This document shows, one piece after another, positions 39,417 to 48,413 of a stretch of DNA of 64,000 nucleotides. This stretch comes from Rhizobium sp. BK316 (lineage in GTDB: Bacteria > Pseudomonadota > Alphaproteobacteria > Rhizobiales > Rhizobiaceae): the NCBI RefSeq assembly GCF_014193695.1, contig NZ_JACHZR010000007.1, positions 62,001 to 126,000 on the forward strand, given 5' to 3'. Both the position numbers and the translations under genes were made by a program. The stretch's first letter is position 1. Each line of letters starts with the position of its first letter. Below the pieces are notes generated by a model that saw only the letters and a list, made by a program, of their open reading frames with translations, made no database searches and was not told where the DNA came from.

Positions 39417-42400
39417 CCTTCGCCAGCCGAACAATCTCCTCCAGCACCAGCTTGCGTGATTCCGGCGGTGTCAGGTTGTGGTCGGCATCCTGCAGCATCA
39501 CCAAACGCACATTCGGGTGCCGGGCGAACTTGTGCCCGCGCGGACCGAAGTGGAAATACATGTGGTCGAGGCCGACATCGCTTTCGCTGTAGATCAGCGT
39601 CAGCGGCACCTTTCGTTTGGCGAGCGCTGCAAAGGACTGGCGGACCTGCCGAGCGACATGGCGGCGTCCCGGGATAAGTTCGACGAGCGGCGCAATGCGC
39701 GGCGAAAGCCTGCGGCCGACCGCAATGAAGATATTCTGCAGCGCTGCGAAGACATCGACCTCGCCGCGGAACAACCGCTTGAGCGTGTCGAGCCGCATCA
39801 TCCGCTGGCCATAATCATCGACACTGCGCGGAACCGAAACGACATGCTCACGCCGCACCGGCATGTCGGGATCCCAGTAGTAAACGAAAGGATTGATGGA
39901 AACGATCGCTTTCAGACGTTCATCCTCGATGCCTGCGCGCAATGCCACATAACCACCACTGCAGCGACCCGCGACCATGATCGGGCCGGCCACGAAGCTT
40001 TCCAGCAGATCGAGCGAGGCGAGCGCATCGTCCGTCTGCGTCGCCGAATAGAGAACCTGCTCCGGCGCATCCGGACGCGGAACGCTGTCGCCGACATTGG
40101 CAGAATCGAAGCGCAGCGAAACCACGCCCTGACGCGCCAGCGCGCGCGCCATATCGACCGTCGTACGGCCCCAACCGGCATGCCGGTCATAGGCCGTCGA
40201 CATGAAGAGAACAGCATTGCCTTTGATCTCGCCCTGCGGCCGGCTGACGACACCGATGAGATGCTGGAAGGCGCCGAAACGTACCGGAACTTCCTCAAAG
40301 CCGTCGCCCGCGAGCGACTGATTTTCGATCACTTGCGGTGAGTGCTCGGCTGATGTTGAGGGCCTAGTCGTTTCGACGAGCCATTCGGAAAGCAGCTCGA
40401 TGACTGCCATCGGCGTCTTGGCAAAGAGCGGGTTCGTGACCAGCTCGTCATACCCTTCGAAAACGCGTTGCTCGACATTGCCGCCGAGCGCCTTCAGCGC
40501 GTCAGCGAAGGCCGTATCATCGACGCGAACCGGGCGTTCTAGTATAAGATAATTCGGCGCCGCCAGGTCCTGCGGTGAACTGATGTTGAGTTTGCCGATT
40601 TCCGCGGCAATCGCGTCCGGCAGGGTCAATCCGGCGATCTGGACCTGGGTGCTCGGCGCATGTTCCTTGCCGAGACCGAGGTCGGCGTGGATGATCCGTG
40701 ACCACATGTTGATTTCGCGCAGATGCCCCCTGCCGCTTAAAACAGGCGCAAGCAGCACGATGTTGTCGACGCCCTCGATCGTGTGGCCGGTCAGATGGAT
40801 AAGCGTGCCGCCGAGACCCTGGCCGACAAGAATGATCTGCGAGCAACCACTGAGTGCCTTCAGCTTCGCAGCGGCCGCGCGGATGGAATTCTTCCAGATT
40901 TCGAGGCTCGGTGCGTGATCACCGAAATCCAGCGCGTCGCCCGTGCCTGGATAATCGAAACGCAAGCTCGGAACGCCAATATCGGAGAAGTGCTCTGCAG
41001 CCACGCGGTAGAATTTCCGTGTGCACATTTCCTCGAAACCCCAGGGGCTGACGAAGAGAACGGCAGCCGAGCGTTTTACGACGTCAGGCTTTTCCGGCAT
41101 GAAGAGACCGATCGTCCCATCGAAGACAATAGGAAGGGCGGCGGCGCGGCCGGCGCCTTCTGCCGGCTCACGCGAAAATTCCTCGTTGACCGGCCTTTTC
41201 TCTTCCCCTTCGGGGGTCGGCGCGGTGATGAAATTGACCGCGCGCCTTGCCGTTCCCTGCAGCAGCGCCGGCATCTTGTCGAGGATCGAGCGCAGGACTT
41301 GAATATCCTCGGCCGGAACGGCACGGAAGACCTTCAGCGCAGCAAAATAGGTAAACGTGCCGACGATGATCGCAGCGACAAGACCGATCGGCCCCTGGAC
41401 GAACTCAAGTGCGGTAATGGCGCCGCAAGCGCAAAATACCGCTGCGAGAGCAATCTTCGTAAGGCTGAGATAAAGGCCCGAAAGCTGAGTTCCGAATCCC
41501 GTTTGTCTGACCATCATTACCGACATCGCAACAAATACGGCTATGCGCACGAGCGCGGCACCCTCGGCGGCCAGACTAGGTACGATGAGTAAACAACCCA
41601 CTACCATCAGGAGGCCACCTATCACACTGATTTTCAACCGTACGTTAGCTTTATCGATGGAAAGCAGGTATAGGCTGAGAACCTGCATGAAGGTGTAGGC
41701 CGGCGCGACAAGCGCAAGCAGGGCAACAACCCCACCGCTTCGATCGAAGGCTTCGCCGAAGACGACATGCACGAGTTCGCTGGAGATCGCGGCAAGCCCG
41801 AGGCTCATCGGCAGCACGATATAGGCCATGCTGCGGATGACGGCGGTAAAGGCTTCGACCGGAAATTTCGAGTCGGCGCTGGTATGCCGGCGCTCCGAAT
41901 AATAGGGCAGCAGACTGCCGCTCATCTGGATCGGAAGCTGCAGCGCGATATTGGCGATCGACAGGCCGGCAGCATAGAAGCCTACCATTTCCACCGACCA
42001 GAACTGCTGCAGGAAAAGCAGCTCGATACGATTAAGGAAAATCGAATCGATAATGAACTGCATCGACAGGATGACCGAAGACGAAGCCAGATATTTGAGG
42101 GAGATGCCGCAGCGGTCACGGCGGGTAAAGAGGATCGGTAAGGTAGCGACGAAAAGCACGAACTGGCCGAGCGCATAACCGACGAGCACACCTTCCACCC
42201 CATAAAAGACGGCGCCGATCGCGACACCTGCGAGTTGGAAGACCGAGACGATCAGCGTCAGCTGGAAGAAGGTGCCGAGCCGCTTTTCGCCGATGAGGTA
42301 GAATTTGACGAAGGAACCGATTGCCTGGATGAAGAAAAGGATACCGGTGACCAACGCCACCGACGGCGCGGTATCGGCCCAGTGCATCTCCTCCGACGTC

Positions 42401-42723
42401 AGGAAGAACATGGCGTAGAGCCCCAGCAGCACGAGCGTGGAGCAGACCATGAAAGTGACGAGGATCGAAGCAAATCCCTTGCGCTGCTCAAGACCGTAGC
42501 CCTGCGCCGAGAGTTGCGGCAGCGTCTTCAGAAGCGTGATGCTGGAGCCGAGTTCGGCAATCGAGGCGCCGGTGACGACGAGCCAGAGCGAGAAAGCGAC
42601 GATGCCGTTGGCCTCAGGCCCGAGCAGGCGCGCGGTTATGATTGAGGACACGAACCCCGTCACCAGAAGCAGCATGCCCGCCGCCGCATTCATCATCGAA
42701 TTTGCGATAATGCCCTTCGACAT
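39412..42723 (-). CDS. Fusion: Wzx-type flippase plus two alpha/beta-hydrolase domains
   Basis: A 1103-residue protein, start at 42723 (MSKGIIANSMMNAAAG; frame open to 42768). Residues ~1-465 form about twelve to fourteen hydrophobic helices of the oligosaccharide/lipid flippase type (MVGFYAAGLSIANIALQLP, FDRSGGVVALLALVAPAY), the family that moves lipid-linked sugars across the inner membrane. Residues ~530-785 are an alpha/beta hydrolase fold (RSAAVLFVSPWG, FDYPGTGDALDFGD) whose nucleophile elbow reads G-Q-G-L-G with Gly636 instead of Ser. Residues ~805-1103 are another (RFDSANVGDS, INPFVYYWD, DADHN) whose elbow is G-R-C-S-G with Cys921. A Cys elbow occurs in dienelactone hydrolases and, from memory, in exosortase-linked hydrolases. 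This is the last gene of the seven-gene row; such a fusion is very uncommon. Confidence 0.85.
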   Translation of the reverse strand: MSKGIIANSMMNAAAGMLLLVTGFVSSIITARLLGPEANGIVAFSLWLVVTGASIAELGSSITLLKTLPQLSAQGYGLEQRKGFASILVTFMVCSTLVLLGLYAMFFLTSEEMHWADTAPSVALVTGILFFIQAIGSFVKFYLIGEKRLGTFFQLTLIVSVFQLAGVAIGAVFYGVEGVLVGYALGQFVLFVATLPILFTRRDRCGISLKYLASSSVILSMQFIIDSIFLNRIELLFLQQFWSVEMVGFYAAGLSIANIALQLPIQMSGSLLPYYSERRHTSADSKFPVEAFTAVIRSMAYIVLPMSLGLAAISSELVHVVFGEAFDRSGGVVALLALVAPAYTFMQVLSLYLLSIDKANVRLKISVIGGLLMVVGCLLIVPSLAAEGAALVRIAVFVAMSVMMVRQTGFGTQLSGLYLSLTKIALAAVFCACGAITALEFVQGPIGLVAAIIVGTFTYFAALKVFRAVPAEDIQVLRSILDKMPALLQGTARRAVNFITAPTPEGEEKRPVNEEFSREPAEGAGRAAALPIVFDGTIGLFMPEKPDVVKRSAAVLFVSPWGFEEMCTRKFYRVAAEHFSDIGVPSLRFDYPGTGDALDFGDHAPSLEIWKNSIRAAAAKLKALSGCSQIILVGQGLGGTLIHLTGHTIEGVDNIVLLAPVLSGRGHLREINMWSRIIHADLGLGKEHAPSTQVQIAGLTLPDAIAAEIGKLNISSPQDLAAPNYLILERPVRVDDTAFADALKALGGNVEQRVFEGYDELVTNPLFAKTPMAVIELLSEWLVETTRPSTSAEHSPQVIENQSLAGDGFEEVPVRFGAFQHLIGVVSRPQGEIKGNAVLFMSTAYDRHAGWGRTTVDMARALARQGVVSLRFDSANVGDSVPRPDAPEQVLYSATQTDDALASLDLLESFVAGPIMVAGRCSGGYVALRAGIEDERLKAIVSINPFVYYWDPDMPVRREHVVSVPRSVDDYGQRMMRLDTLKRLFRGEVDVFAALQNIFIAVGRRLSPRIAPLVELIPGRRHVARQVRQSFAALAKRKVPLTLIYSESDVGLDHMYFHFGPRGHKFARHPNVRLVMLQDADHNLTPPESRKLVLEEIVRLAKA

Positions 42724-42813
42724 CTGTCCATCCGTTGCACGCCGCATCGCGGCCGAAAAACAAGCCATCTCTAAATTGGAAATGTTAAAATAAAGGGGAG
42801 TGACGCCCTCAGC

Positions 42814-44022
42814 TTAGCTCGCCTGCATTGCCGAAAGCCTTGAAAGCGCCTTGTCGTAGCTGTGCTCGGCAAGGTGGCGCATCAGATAGTCCCGAGCCGC
42901 CTCAGCCTTCCGCCTCGCACCATCAGGATCGGAATAGATGCTCTTCAGATGCGCTGCCGCTTCCGTCGGCGAAGGATCGGCCCAGACGGCATCCTTGAGA
43001 TCGGCAAATTCCGGATGATCATCGATGACGGGAATGAGTGAGGGCTCGACCAGCCAGGTATTATCAGGGTCGCAAAAGTCTGCGGTACCCGACCATCCGG
43101 TCGAGACGACAGGCGTGCGGTGCATGATCGCTTCAGCCACCGTCAAACCAAACCCTTCCGAACGATGCAGCGAAAGATAGGCGTTGGAATCACGGATAAT
43201 GCCGTTGATCTCCGAACTCGCCAGATTGTCGGTAACGATCCTGATGTTAGGGTCGCCCTCGACGGACTGCATGAGCATTCGGAGCGCTTCGTCCCTGCCC
43301 GGATTGCCGCTCGCCTTCATCAGCAGGAAGGCATTGGGGCACTCGGTGCTGAACAGCCTGAAGGCCTCGATGGCAGCCTGCGGATTCTTGCGGTTGATCG
43401 AGGAGCCGGCACTGAAAATGAAGGATACGAGGAAGGCATCCTCGGCAATCCCGAATTTCCGCCTGATACCGTCAGCCGCCGGCCGCTCGGTCACCGGATG
43501 CGGCACGACGACGACAGGTGCGCTCGTATGCGGCGCGATCGCCCGCCTGGTGAATTCGGAGGGAACGAAGACGGCGTTCATGTAATGCATGGCATTGCGC
43601 CATTCCGCCGGCACCACTTCGAGCTCCCAGGCCCAGTAGCCGATGTTGAAGGCACGGGTGAAATTGCCGAGGCCTTTCTTCAGGATCGCGCGCGGCAGCA
43701 TGGGCGGATTGAGATGCCATATGCGGTTTCCTGGCTGACCTTGGGAAACCTGTGTAGATGCCCACTCCACCAGCTTGCCTTCATCCGGATGCGTGCTGAC
43801 ATCAGCAAACATGATCTCACGGCCAATCTGTGAGAGCGCAGCGGCGCAAAGCCGCGCGGATTCGCCGACACCTGCCGCCATCGACAGATAACCGACGACT
43901 TCCACTGGGCGGCGCGGGTCGAAGGCGAGCCGCGATTTGACGATGAGCCGCTGCAACACATGTCCGCGCACGCTCCGATAGACGCCCCGCAAAGCCTCTT
44001 CCGCCTGCACTCTTATCGTCAT
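42814..44022 (-). CDS. Glycosyltransferase family 4 (GT-B)
   Basis: A 402-residue glycosyltransferase. The start at 44022 (MTIRVQAEEALRGVY) has GGGGAG eight bases ahead, and the longer open frame (to 44256) overlaps the glycosidase. Features: EVVGYLSMAAGVGESARLCAAAL (acceptor domain), VFVPSEFTRRAIAPHT, FSAGSSINRKNPQAAIEAF and the late LSLHRSEGFGLTVAEAIMHRTPVV with the nucleotide-sugar binding Glu residues. It lies 17 bases behind the GH2 gene, in the same operon. The donor sugar is not predictable from sequence. Confidence 0.92.
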   Translation of the reverse strand: MTIRVQAEEALRGVYRSVRGHVLQRLIVKSRLAFDPRRPVEVVGYLSMAAGVGESARLCAAALSQIGREIMFADVSTHPDEGKLVEWASTQVSQGQPGNRIWHLNPPMLPRAILKKGLGNFTRAFNIGYWAWELEVVPAEWRNAMHYMNAVFVPSEFTRRAIAPHTSAPVVVVPHPVTERPAADGIRRKFGIAEDAFLVSFIFSAGSSINRKNPQAAIEAFRLFSTECPNAFLLMKASGNPGRDEALRMLMQSVEGDPNIRIVTDNLASSEINGIIRDSNAYLSLHRSEGFGLTVAEAIMHRTPVVSTGWSGTADFCDPDNTWLVEPSLIPVIDDHPEFADLKDAVWADPSPTEAAAHLKSIYSDPDGARRKAEAARDYLMRHLAEHSYDKALSRLSAMQAS

Positions 44023-44038
44023 TGCCACTCCCCAGCCC

Positions 44039-46513
44039 TTAAAGCGCGAAACGGCGCGAGGCGCCGACGCTCCTGATTTCGCCCGTCGGCAATGCATCGC
44101 CATCCGTACCCGCAGTGGCGATGAGCTTGACCCGCTTGGCAGAACCCGGCGCCAGATGGAACCAGTCTTCTTCAGGTCGATAACCTTCGACATCGATATG
44201 GACCGATTGGGCGAGCCTGTCGGTCGCAAGCGTGATGAACCAATCATCGCCCTCACGCATGAAGGATGCCTCGATCGTTGCGTCGTGGAACGCCCTGGTT
44301 CGCCCGCGCGGAAAATGGAACGCCTGCGCCAGCAACGCGCCGTCCATGGTCGATCGTAGCCAGGCGACGCTCACATCATGTGACGGCGCGCCGAAACGGA
44401 AGGCATAGGCCGCATCGAAGAAGCCACCGAAGAGATCGGTGCAGGCGATGCGCTCCGCGCTTCTGGGATCAAGATTGAAAGCCTTGCTGCCACTCGCTAC
44501 CTGCTGGCGCCCATCGCGCAGGCAGGCAACATCGAGTTCGAGAGCGACCACCTTGTCCGTTTCATTGATAACATGAGCGTAAAGGCCGTTCGTCCCCTCA
44601 TCGGTGAATATGAGTTGGACAGGACGGAAGGCGCGGCGCATGGCATGCCAGACGGGCTTCGGCTCGCCGGTGGAATCGATCACGCCCCAGCCAGCGCCCG
44701 GCAACAGATCCTGCAGGGTCCAGACGAGCGCGCCATTGCAAGGCGATTCCTTACGCCTCCATTCGGCAAAGGTCTCCTCCAGCACCTCGCCCGTCACGGC
44801 GCGCGAAAGATCGAGATAGCGCTCTGGGTCTTCGCGACGGAGCTTAGCCGGGTCGAGATCGTAGAGAAGCCCGAGATAGAAATCCCTGATATCCTCGAAA
44901 TCCCAGGACGCGCCGCGGTCGCGCGGCACCCGCTCTTTCCAGAGCGGACTGTGAACCGAGGGCACGTCGAGATGCCGCTGCAAGGTCCTCTGCTGCGGCA
45001 CATGGGCGAAGGCCAGGCTTTCGGCCGCAAAACGGACCTCGGCACGGCGCGCATCCTCGAGCGGCCGCATATAGGCACCCACGCCGTAATAATGCGTGAC
45101 GCCGGCATTGGGCGAAAAGGGCATGGTTCCGCCATAGGGCGAATTTGGCACATAAGGCACATCCGGCCGCATGCGCTGGCAGATCGCCGGGATGATCTCG
45201 TCGGTGATCGGCCCGCTCCAGAAATCCGCCGGCAGGCCGAACATCGCCGCCTGCTGGTGGATTTCGCTGCCGCCGCAGAGCACGGCAAGCGAGGGCGAGA
45301 GCTGCACGCCGTGCAGAAACTCCTCCACCTCGGCATGCACATGGCCGATAAAGGCCTTGTCGTTCTTCGGATAGTCGAAATTGGCGAACATGAAGTCCTG
45401 CCAGACCATCAGCCCGAGCGCATCGCAGAGCGCGAAAAAGTCGGGCGTTTCATAGGCCATGGTACCGCCGATGCGGATCATGTTCATGCCAGCTTCTGCC
45501 GCAAGCCGCAGGTAGGGCTCGTAATCGGCTCGCTCGCCAGGCAGCCGTACGATATCGGCCGTTGTCCAGACCGCTCCGCGGCAAAAGACCCGCTCGCCGT
45601 TGACGACAAGCGCGAAATCATTGCCATCAGCACCGCGGTCTGCCTCGATACGGCGAAAACCGGCTTTGCCCAGCGAATGTTCTTCGCCATCGATAACCAG
45701 CGTCACGTCATAGAGATGCGGTACGCCATGCGTATGCGGCCACCAGGCCTCGATGTCGGAGAGCTTGAGAATTGCCGAATAATGCCGATCGCCGATCTTC
45801 TCGAAACCTTGTTCGGCGCCAGCGCAACGCAACAGCATCACCGGCTCCTCGCCAGCAGTATAAAGCGAAACGCTGAGCCGCCCCGCGCCACTTTCCTCCA
45901 ACACCGCGCGCACCGAAACATTATCGACCGAGGCCGCGCCTCGGCGCACGAGCGAAATCGGCCGCCACGGCCCGACTGCATGGATTTCCGGGCACCAGCC
46001 GGGCATATGCCCGAGCAGCGTCGTGCGGATATTCTTCAGCCCTTGCGGTGTGATCATCTGCGGGCGCCAGCGGGCTCGCGGTCCGGGTTCGCCAAGGCGG
46101 GGGGCGAGCGCCCGGAAGCAGAGCGCCAGTTCATCGCCGCCTGCGAGCGTCACCGGTATCTCATGGGCGGTGAACATGCTCTCGGAGAAAAGGATCTCCA
46201 CCCCGTTCAGAAAAACATGGCAGACCGTCGCCAGCCCCTGAAAACGCAGGAGCGCCTCGCCCGGCTCCACATCGAAGAGGCGAGTCAGATACCAGGCATC
46301 CCTGGTGTTGAGCGCTTGGGCATTTTCCCGGTCGAAAAGCCCGGCTCTTTCCAGCGCAGCCGCGACAGTGCCCGGAACGGGTGCCGGAATGAACTGCGCT
46401 GACAGATGGATATCGTGCGGCGTCGCACAAGCGTCAGGCTCAGTCAGAACCAGATTCCATCCTTCGGAAAGCAAGCTTTCCTCAGCCCCGATGCTTGCTA
46501 ACCGCCCCCGCAT
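44039..46513 (-). CDS. Glycoside hydrolase family 2 (beta-mannosidase-like)
   Basis: An 824-residue GH2-type enzyme with the usual order: jelly-roll sugar-binding domain (LSEGWNLVLTEPD, WYLTRLFDVEPGEALLRFQGLATVCHVFLNG), immunoglobulin-like domain, and TIM barrel with EAGMNMIRIGGTMAYETPDFFALCDALGLMVWQDFMFANFDYP. The acid/base Glu is expected in LAVLCGGSEIHQQAAMFG, where the usual WCGNNE reads CGGSE, a conservative variation. A nucleophile Glu further on is not pinned down by eye. No signal peptide, so it should act in the cytoplasm, possibly trimming lipid-linked glycan or recycling sugars. The ATG at 46513 has GGAGAT upstream. It is internal to the seven-gene row. Confidence 0.85.
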   Translation of the reverse strand: MRGRLASIGAEESLLSEGWNLVLTEPDACATPHDIHLSAQFIPAPVPGTVAAALERAGLFDRENAQALNTRDAWYLTRLFDVEPGEALLRFQGLATVCHVFLNGVEILFSESMFTAHEIPVTLAGGDELALCFRALAPRLGEPGPRARWRPQMITPQGLKNIRTTLLGHMPGWCPEIHAVGPWRPISLVRRGAASVDNVSVRAVLEESGAGRLSVSLYTAGEEPVMLLRCAGAEQGFEKIGDRHYSAILKLSDIEAWWPHTHGVPHLYDVTLVIDGEEHSLGKAGFRRIEADRGADGNDFALVVNGERVFCRGAVWTTADIVRLPGERADYEPYLRLAAEAGMNMIRIGGTMAYETPDFFALCDALGLMVWQDFMFANFDYPKNDKAFIGHVHAEVEEFLHGVQLSPSLAVLCGGSEIHQQAAMFGLPADFWSGPITDEIIPAICQRMRPDVPYVPNSPYGGTMPFSPNAGVTHYYGVGAYMRPLEDARRAEVRFAAESLAFAHVPQQRTLQRHLDVPSVHSPLWKERVPRDRGASWDFEDIRDFYLGLLYDLDPAKLRREDPERYLDLSRAVTGEVLEETFAEWRRKESPCNGALVWTLQDLLPGAGWGVIDSTGEPKPVWHAMRRAFRPVQLIFTDEGTNGLYAHVINETDKVVALELDVACLRDGRQQVASGSKAFNLDPRSAERIACTDLFGGFFDAAYAFRFGAPSHDVSVAWLRSTMDGALLAQAFHFPRGRTRAFHDATIEASFMREGDDWFITLATDRLAQSVHIDVEGYRPEEDWFHLAPGSAKRVKLIATAGTDGDALPTGEIRSVGASRRFAL

Positions 46514-46529
46514 GGTCAGATCTCCGGCT

Positions 46530-47492
46530 TCAGAATCGCTCCGCGAGCGATGCCATCATCGAATCCCATGCATCGGCGGCCGGATCAAGTGCCGCCTTCA
46601 ACGGCTCGAACTTGCGACGGGTGACAGCACGGGCAAGCTGGAACTGAACCGACTTCGCTACTTCCGAGATCCGGCGCGCCTCTTCGGCCGCAACACCAAA
46701 CTCGCCGGCCGAAAGCCAGGCCAGATGATCGGCAGCAAGCTCGAAATTCGCACCAACCTGCCGCAGCGTGTTGAAGGCATATTTATGGAAGAAGCCGAAG
46801 GAGCGGTCAGCCACCGCTTCGACCTGTAACGGGAAAACCTCTGCAAAGGCGCGGATCGGATTGGCGCTCGGACGACGTTTGAAATGGAAGCCGAGAAGCC
46901 CCCGCGACGCCTCGCGCAGATGTGCCTCGCCGACCGGACGTTCGGGGAACTTGGCGAACTCCGTATACGGGAGGAACGGCGCATCCTCATCCGTCAGATG
47001 GGACTGGAAAAGCCCGTCGAAATCCTCTCCCTCGATACGGAAAAAGCCGGCATTGTGGAAGTAGTCGACGCGCTTGCCGGCAAAGTCCAGGCGGTTGATC
47101 GCGACCGTAGTCTTGCCGTGCTCCTGCCGGTAGGCAGTGCCGCGCGTGTCCGGCATGTAGAAGGAATCCATCTCGATAAGGCAAAGCCGCCCGCGGGCGA
47201 TCTGCACCTCGACATGTCGCTCGACGCGGTCATAGATCGCAAGCTCGGTGGCCCGGATGTCATAGAGCGCTTCGAGATCTTCCAGCGGCACCTTGAAGAA
47301 GGTGAACTGGTCGCCCTCGAAATCCTGCGTCAGCGTGAAGCCCAGCATCGCCTCCGGCGCAACGCCGAAGGTCGAGAGCACCTCGATCCAGAGGTCGATG
47401 TAACAATTGGTCTCCGGCCACATGCGCTCGCTGGAATGCAGCGCATGCGGCTTGTAGGTATCGGGATCGATACCCGCAAAGACCGATATCAT
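46530..47492 (-). CDS. DUF1839 protein (possible aminoacyl transferase)
   Basis: A 320-residue protein of DUF1839. The start at 47492 (MISVFAGIDPD) is chosen; an upstream in-frame ATG at 47537 would overlap the ligase. Conserved stretches are WPETNCYIDLWIEVL with Cys30, MDSFYMPDTRGTAYRQEH with His125, TTVAINRLDFAGKRVDYFHNAGFF and GRPS-like elements. Cys30 in a helix followed by a YxPDT and a His recalls the papain-like BtrH_N fold, whose member BtrH moves an amino-acyl group from a carrier protein to an aminoglycoside. The same role (transfer from the carrier protein to a sugar) is an inference. The family occurs next to amino acid:[carrier protein] ligases in rhizobia. Confidence 0.85.
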   Translation of the reverse strand: MISVFAGIDPDTYKPHALHSSERMWPETNCYIDLWIEVLSTFGVAPEAMLGFTLTQDFEGDQFTFFKVPLEDLEALYDIRATELAIYDRVERHVEVQIARGRLCLIEMDSFYMPDTRGTAYRQEHGKTTVAINRLDFAGKRVDYFHNAGFFRIEGEDFDGLFQSHLTDEDAPFLPYTEFAKFPERPVGEAHLREASRGLLGFHFKRRPSANPIRAFAEVFPLQVEAVADRSFGFFHKYAFNTLRQVGANFELAADHLAWLSAGEFGVAAEEARRISEVAKSVQFQLARAVTRRKFEPLKAALDPAADAWDSMMASLAERF

Positions 47493-47500
47493 CGAGCCGC

Positions 47501-48409
47501 TCAGCCCCACAGGACTTTCCGTACGCTGGCCGGCCATTCCTTGACGTCAAGGCCGTGGTGATGGAAGAGCGCCAGAGCAATGCGTTCCAGGCCGAAGCCG
47601 ACGCAGGCGGTGTGGGCGACACTGCCGTCTTCGAGGTTCAGGCCCCACTTCAGGCCGAACGAATCCTGGTGGTAGTTGAAGCTCATGCAGGCGGTTGGGT
47701 TCGCCGCCGAGGTGATCGGGATCAGCAGCTCGAACTTCAGGTTCTGGTCACGCTGATTGTTGACCATCATCTTGCCAGCGCGGCCGAAGAACGGGTCGTT
47801 GGCAACGTCGATGGTCACGTCGAGACCGACCTGCTTCATCATTTCGACGCCGCGGTCCATCCAGCTCTGGCGGAAATCGGTCACATGCTGCTCGGTGCCC
47901 ATGCAGACATATTCGCGCATGCGGAAAAGCTGCTGGCGAGCCGGGTCCTTCGAGGGCTCATGGCGGAAGCAATAGGACTGCAGATCGAAAAGGCCGCCCT
48001 TGGCCGGCAGATTGCCGCGTTTCGCAACCGTCGGATAGAGCGGATAGCAGGCGGCCGGCGTCAGCACGATATCGGTTGCTTTCTGGTCCTTGGTCCAGTC
48101 TTCGCCAACTTCCATGCATTGCAGCAGGCTCATGTGATCGAGCTCGCTGCCGCAGAAGCTGTGCACCGTGCCGGCAAGCTGCGGGAAGCTCTTCATATAG
48201 CCGCTCTTTTCGAAGAGCGCGCGGTTCATGCCGGGCGGAAAACGCATCGCCTCGGCGCCGTCGGCACCGCCGAACTTGTCGATCAGCCGTTCGAAGGCGG
48301 CAATGACGTCTTCAAACTGGCCGCTGCGGCCATAAAGGCCGTCAACGCCGGTATCGATCAGCAGGCCGGACTCGAAGAGCCGGTCCAGAAACGATGTCTG
48401 CATATCCAT
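47501..48409 (-). CDS. Amino acid:[carrier protein] ligase (seryl-tRNA-synthetase-like)
   Basis: A 302-residue class II synthetase core without a tRNA-binding domain. It activates an amino acid with ATP and puts it on the phosphopantetheine of a small carrier protein. The zinc ligands of characterised rhizobial members are present as Cys121 (VLTPAACYPLYP), Glu166 (LFRMREYVCMG) and Cys269 (HTACVGFGLERIALALF). Class II motif 2 is RHEPSKDPARQQLFRMRE and motif 3 GFGLERIALALF. Published members from Bradyrhizobium and Agrobacterium prefer glycine or alanine; this specificity is not visible here. It sits 4 bases from the ACAD-like gene. The carrier is the gene at 49595. Confidence 0.93.
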   Translation of the reverse strand: MDMQTSFLDRLFESGLLIDTGVDGLYGRSGQFEDVIAAFERLIDKFGGADGAEAMRFPPGMNRALFEKSGYMKSFPQLAGTVHSFCGSELDHMSLLQCMEVGEDWTKDQKATDIVLTPAACYPLYPTVAKRGNLPAKGGLFDLQSYCFRHEPSKDPARQQLFRMREYVCMGTEQHVTDFRQSWMDRGVEMMKQVGLDVTIDVANDPFFGRAGKMMVNNQRDQNLKFELLIPITSAANPTACMSFNYHQDSFGLKWGLNLEDGSVAHTACVGFGLERIALALFHHHGLDVKEWPASVRKVLWG

Positions 48410-48413
48410 GGCT

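Noticed and set aside
44573..46402. Plus-strand frame of 609 codons opposite the GH2 gene
   Set aside because: Long antisense frame, but no motif and no ribosome site; the GH2 frame has clear family motifs.
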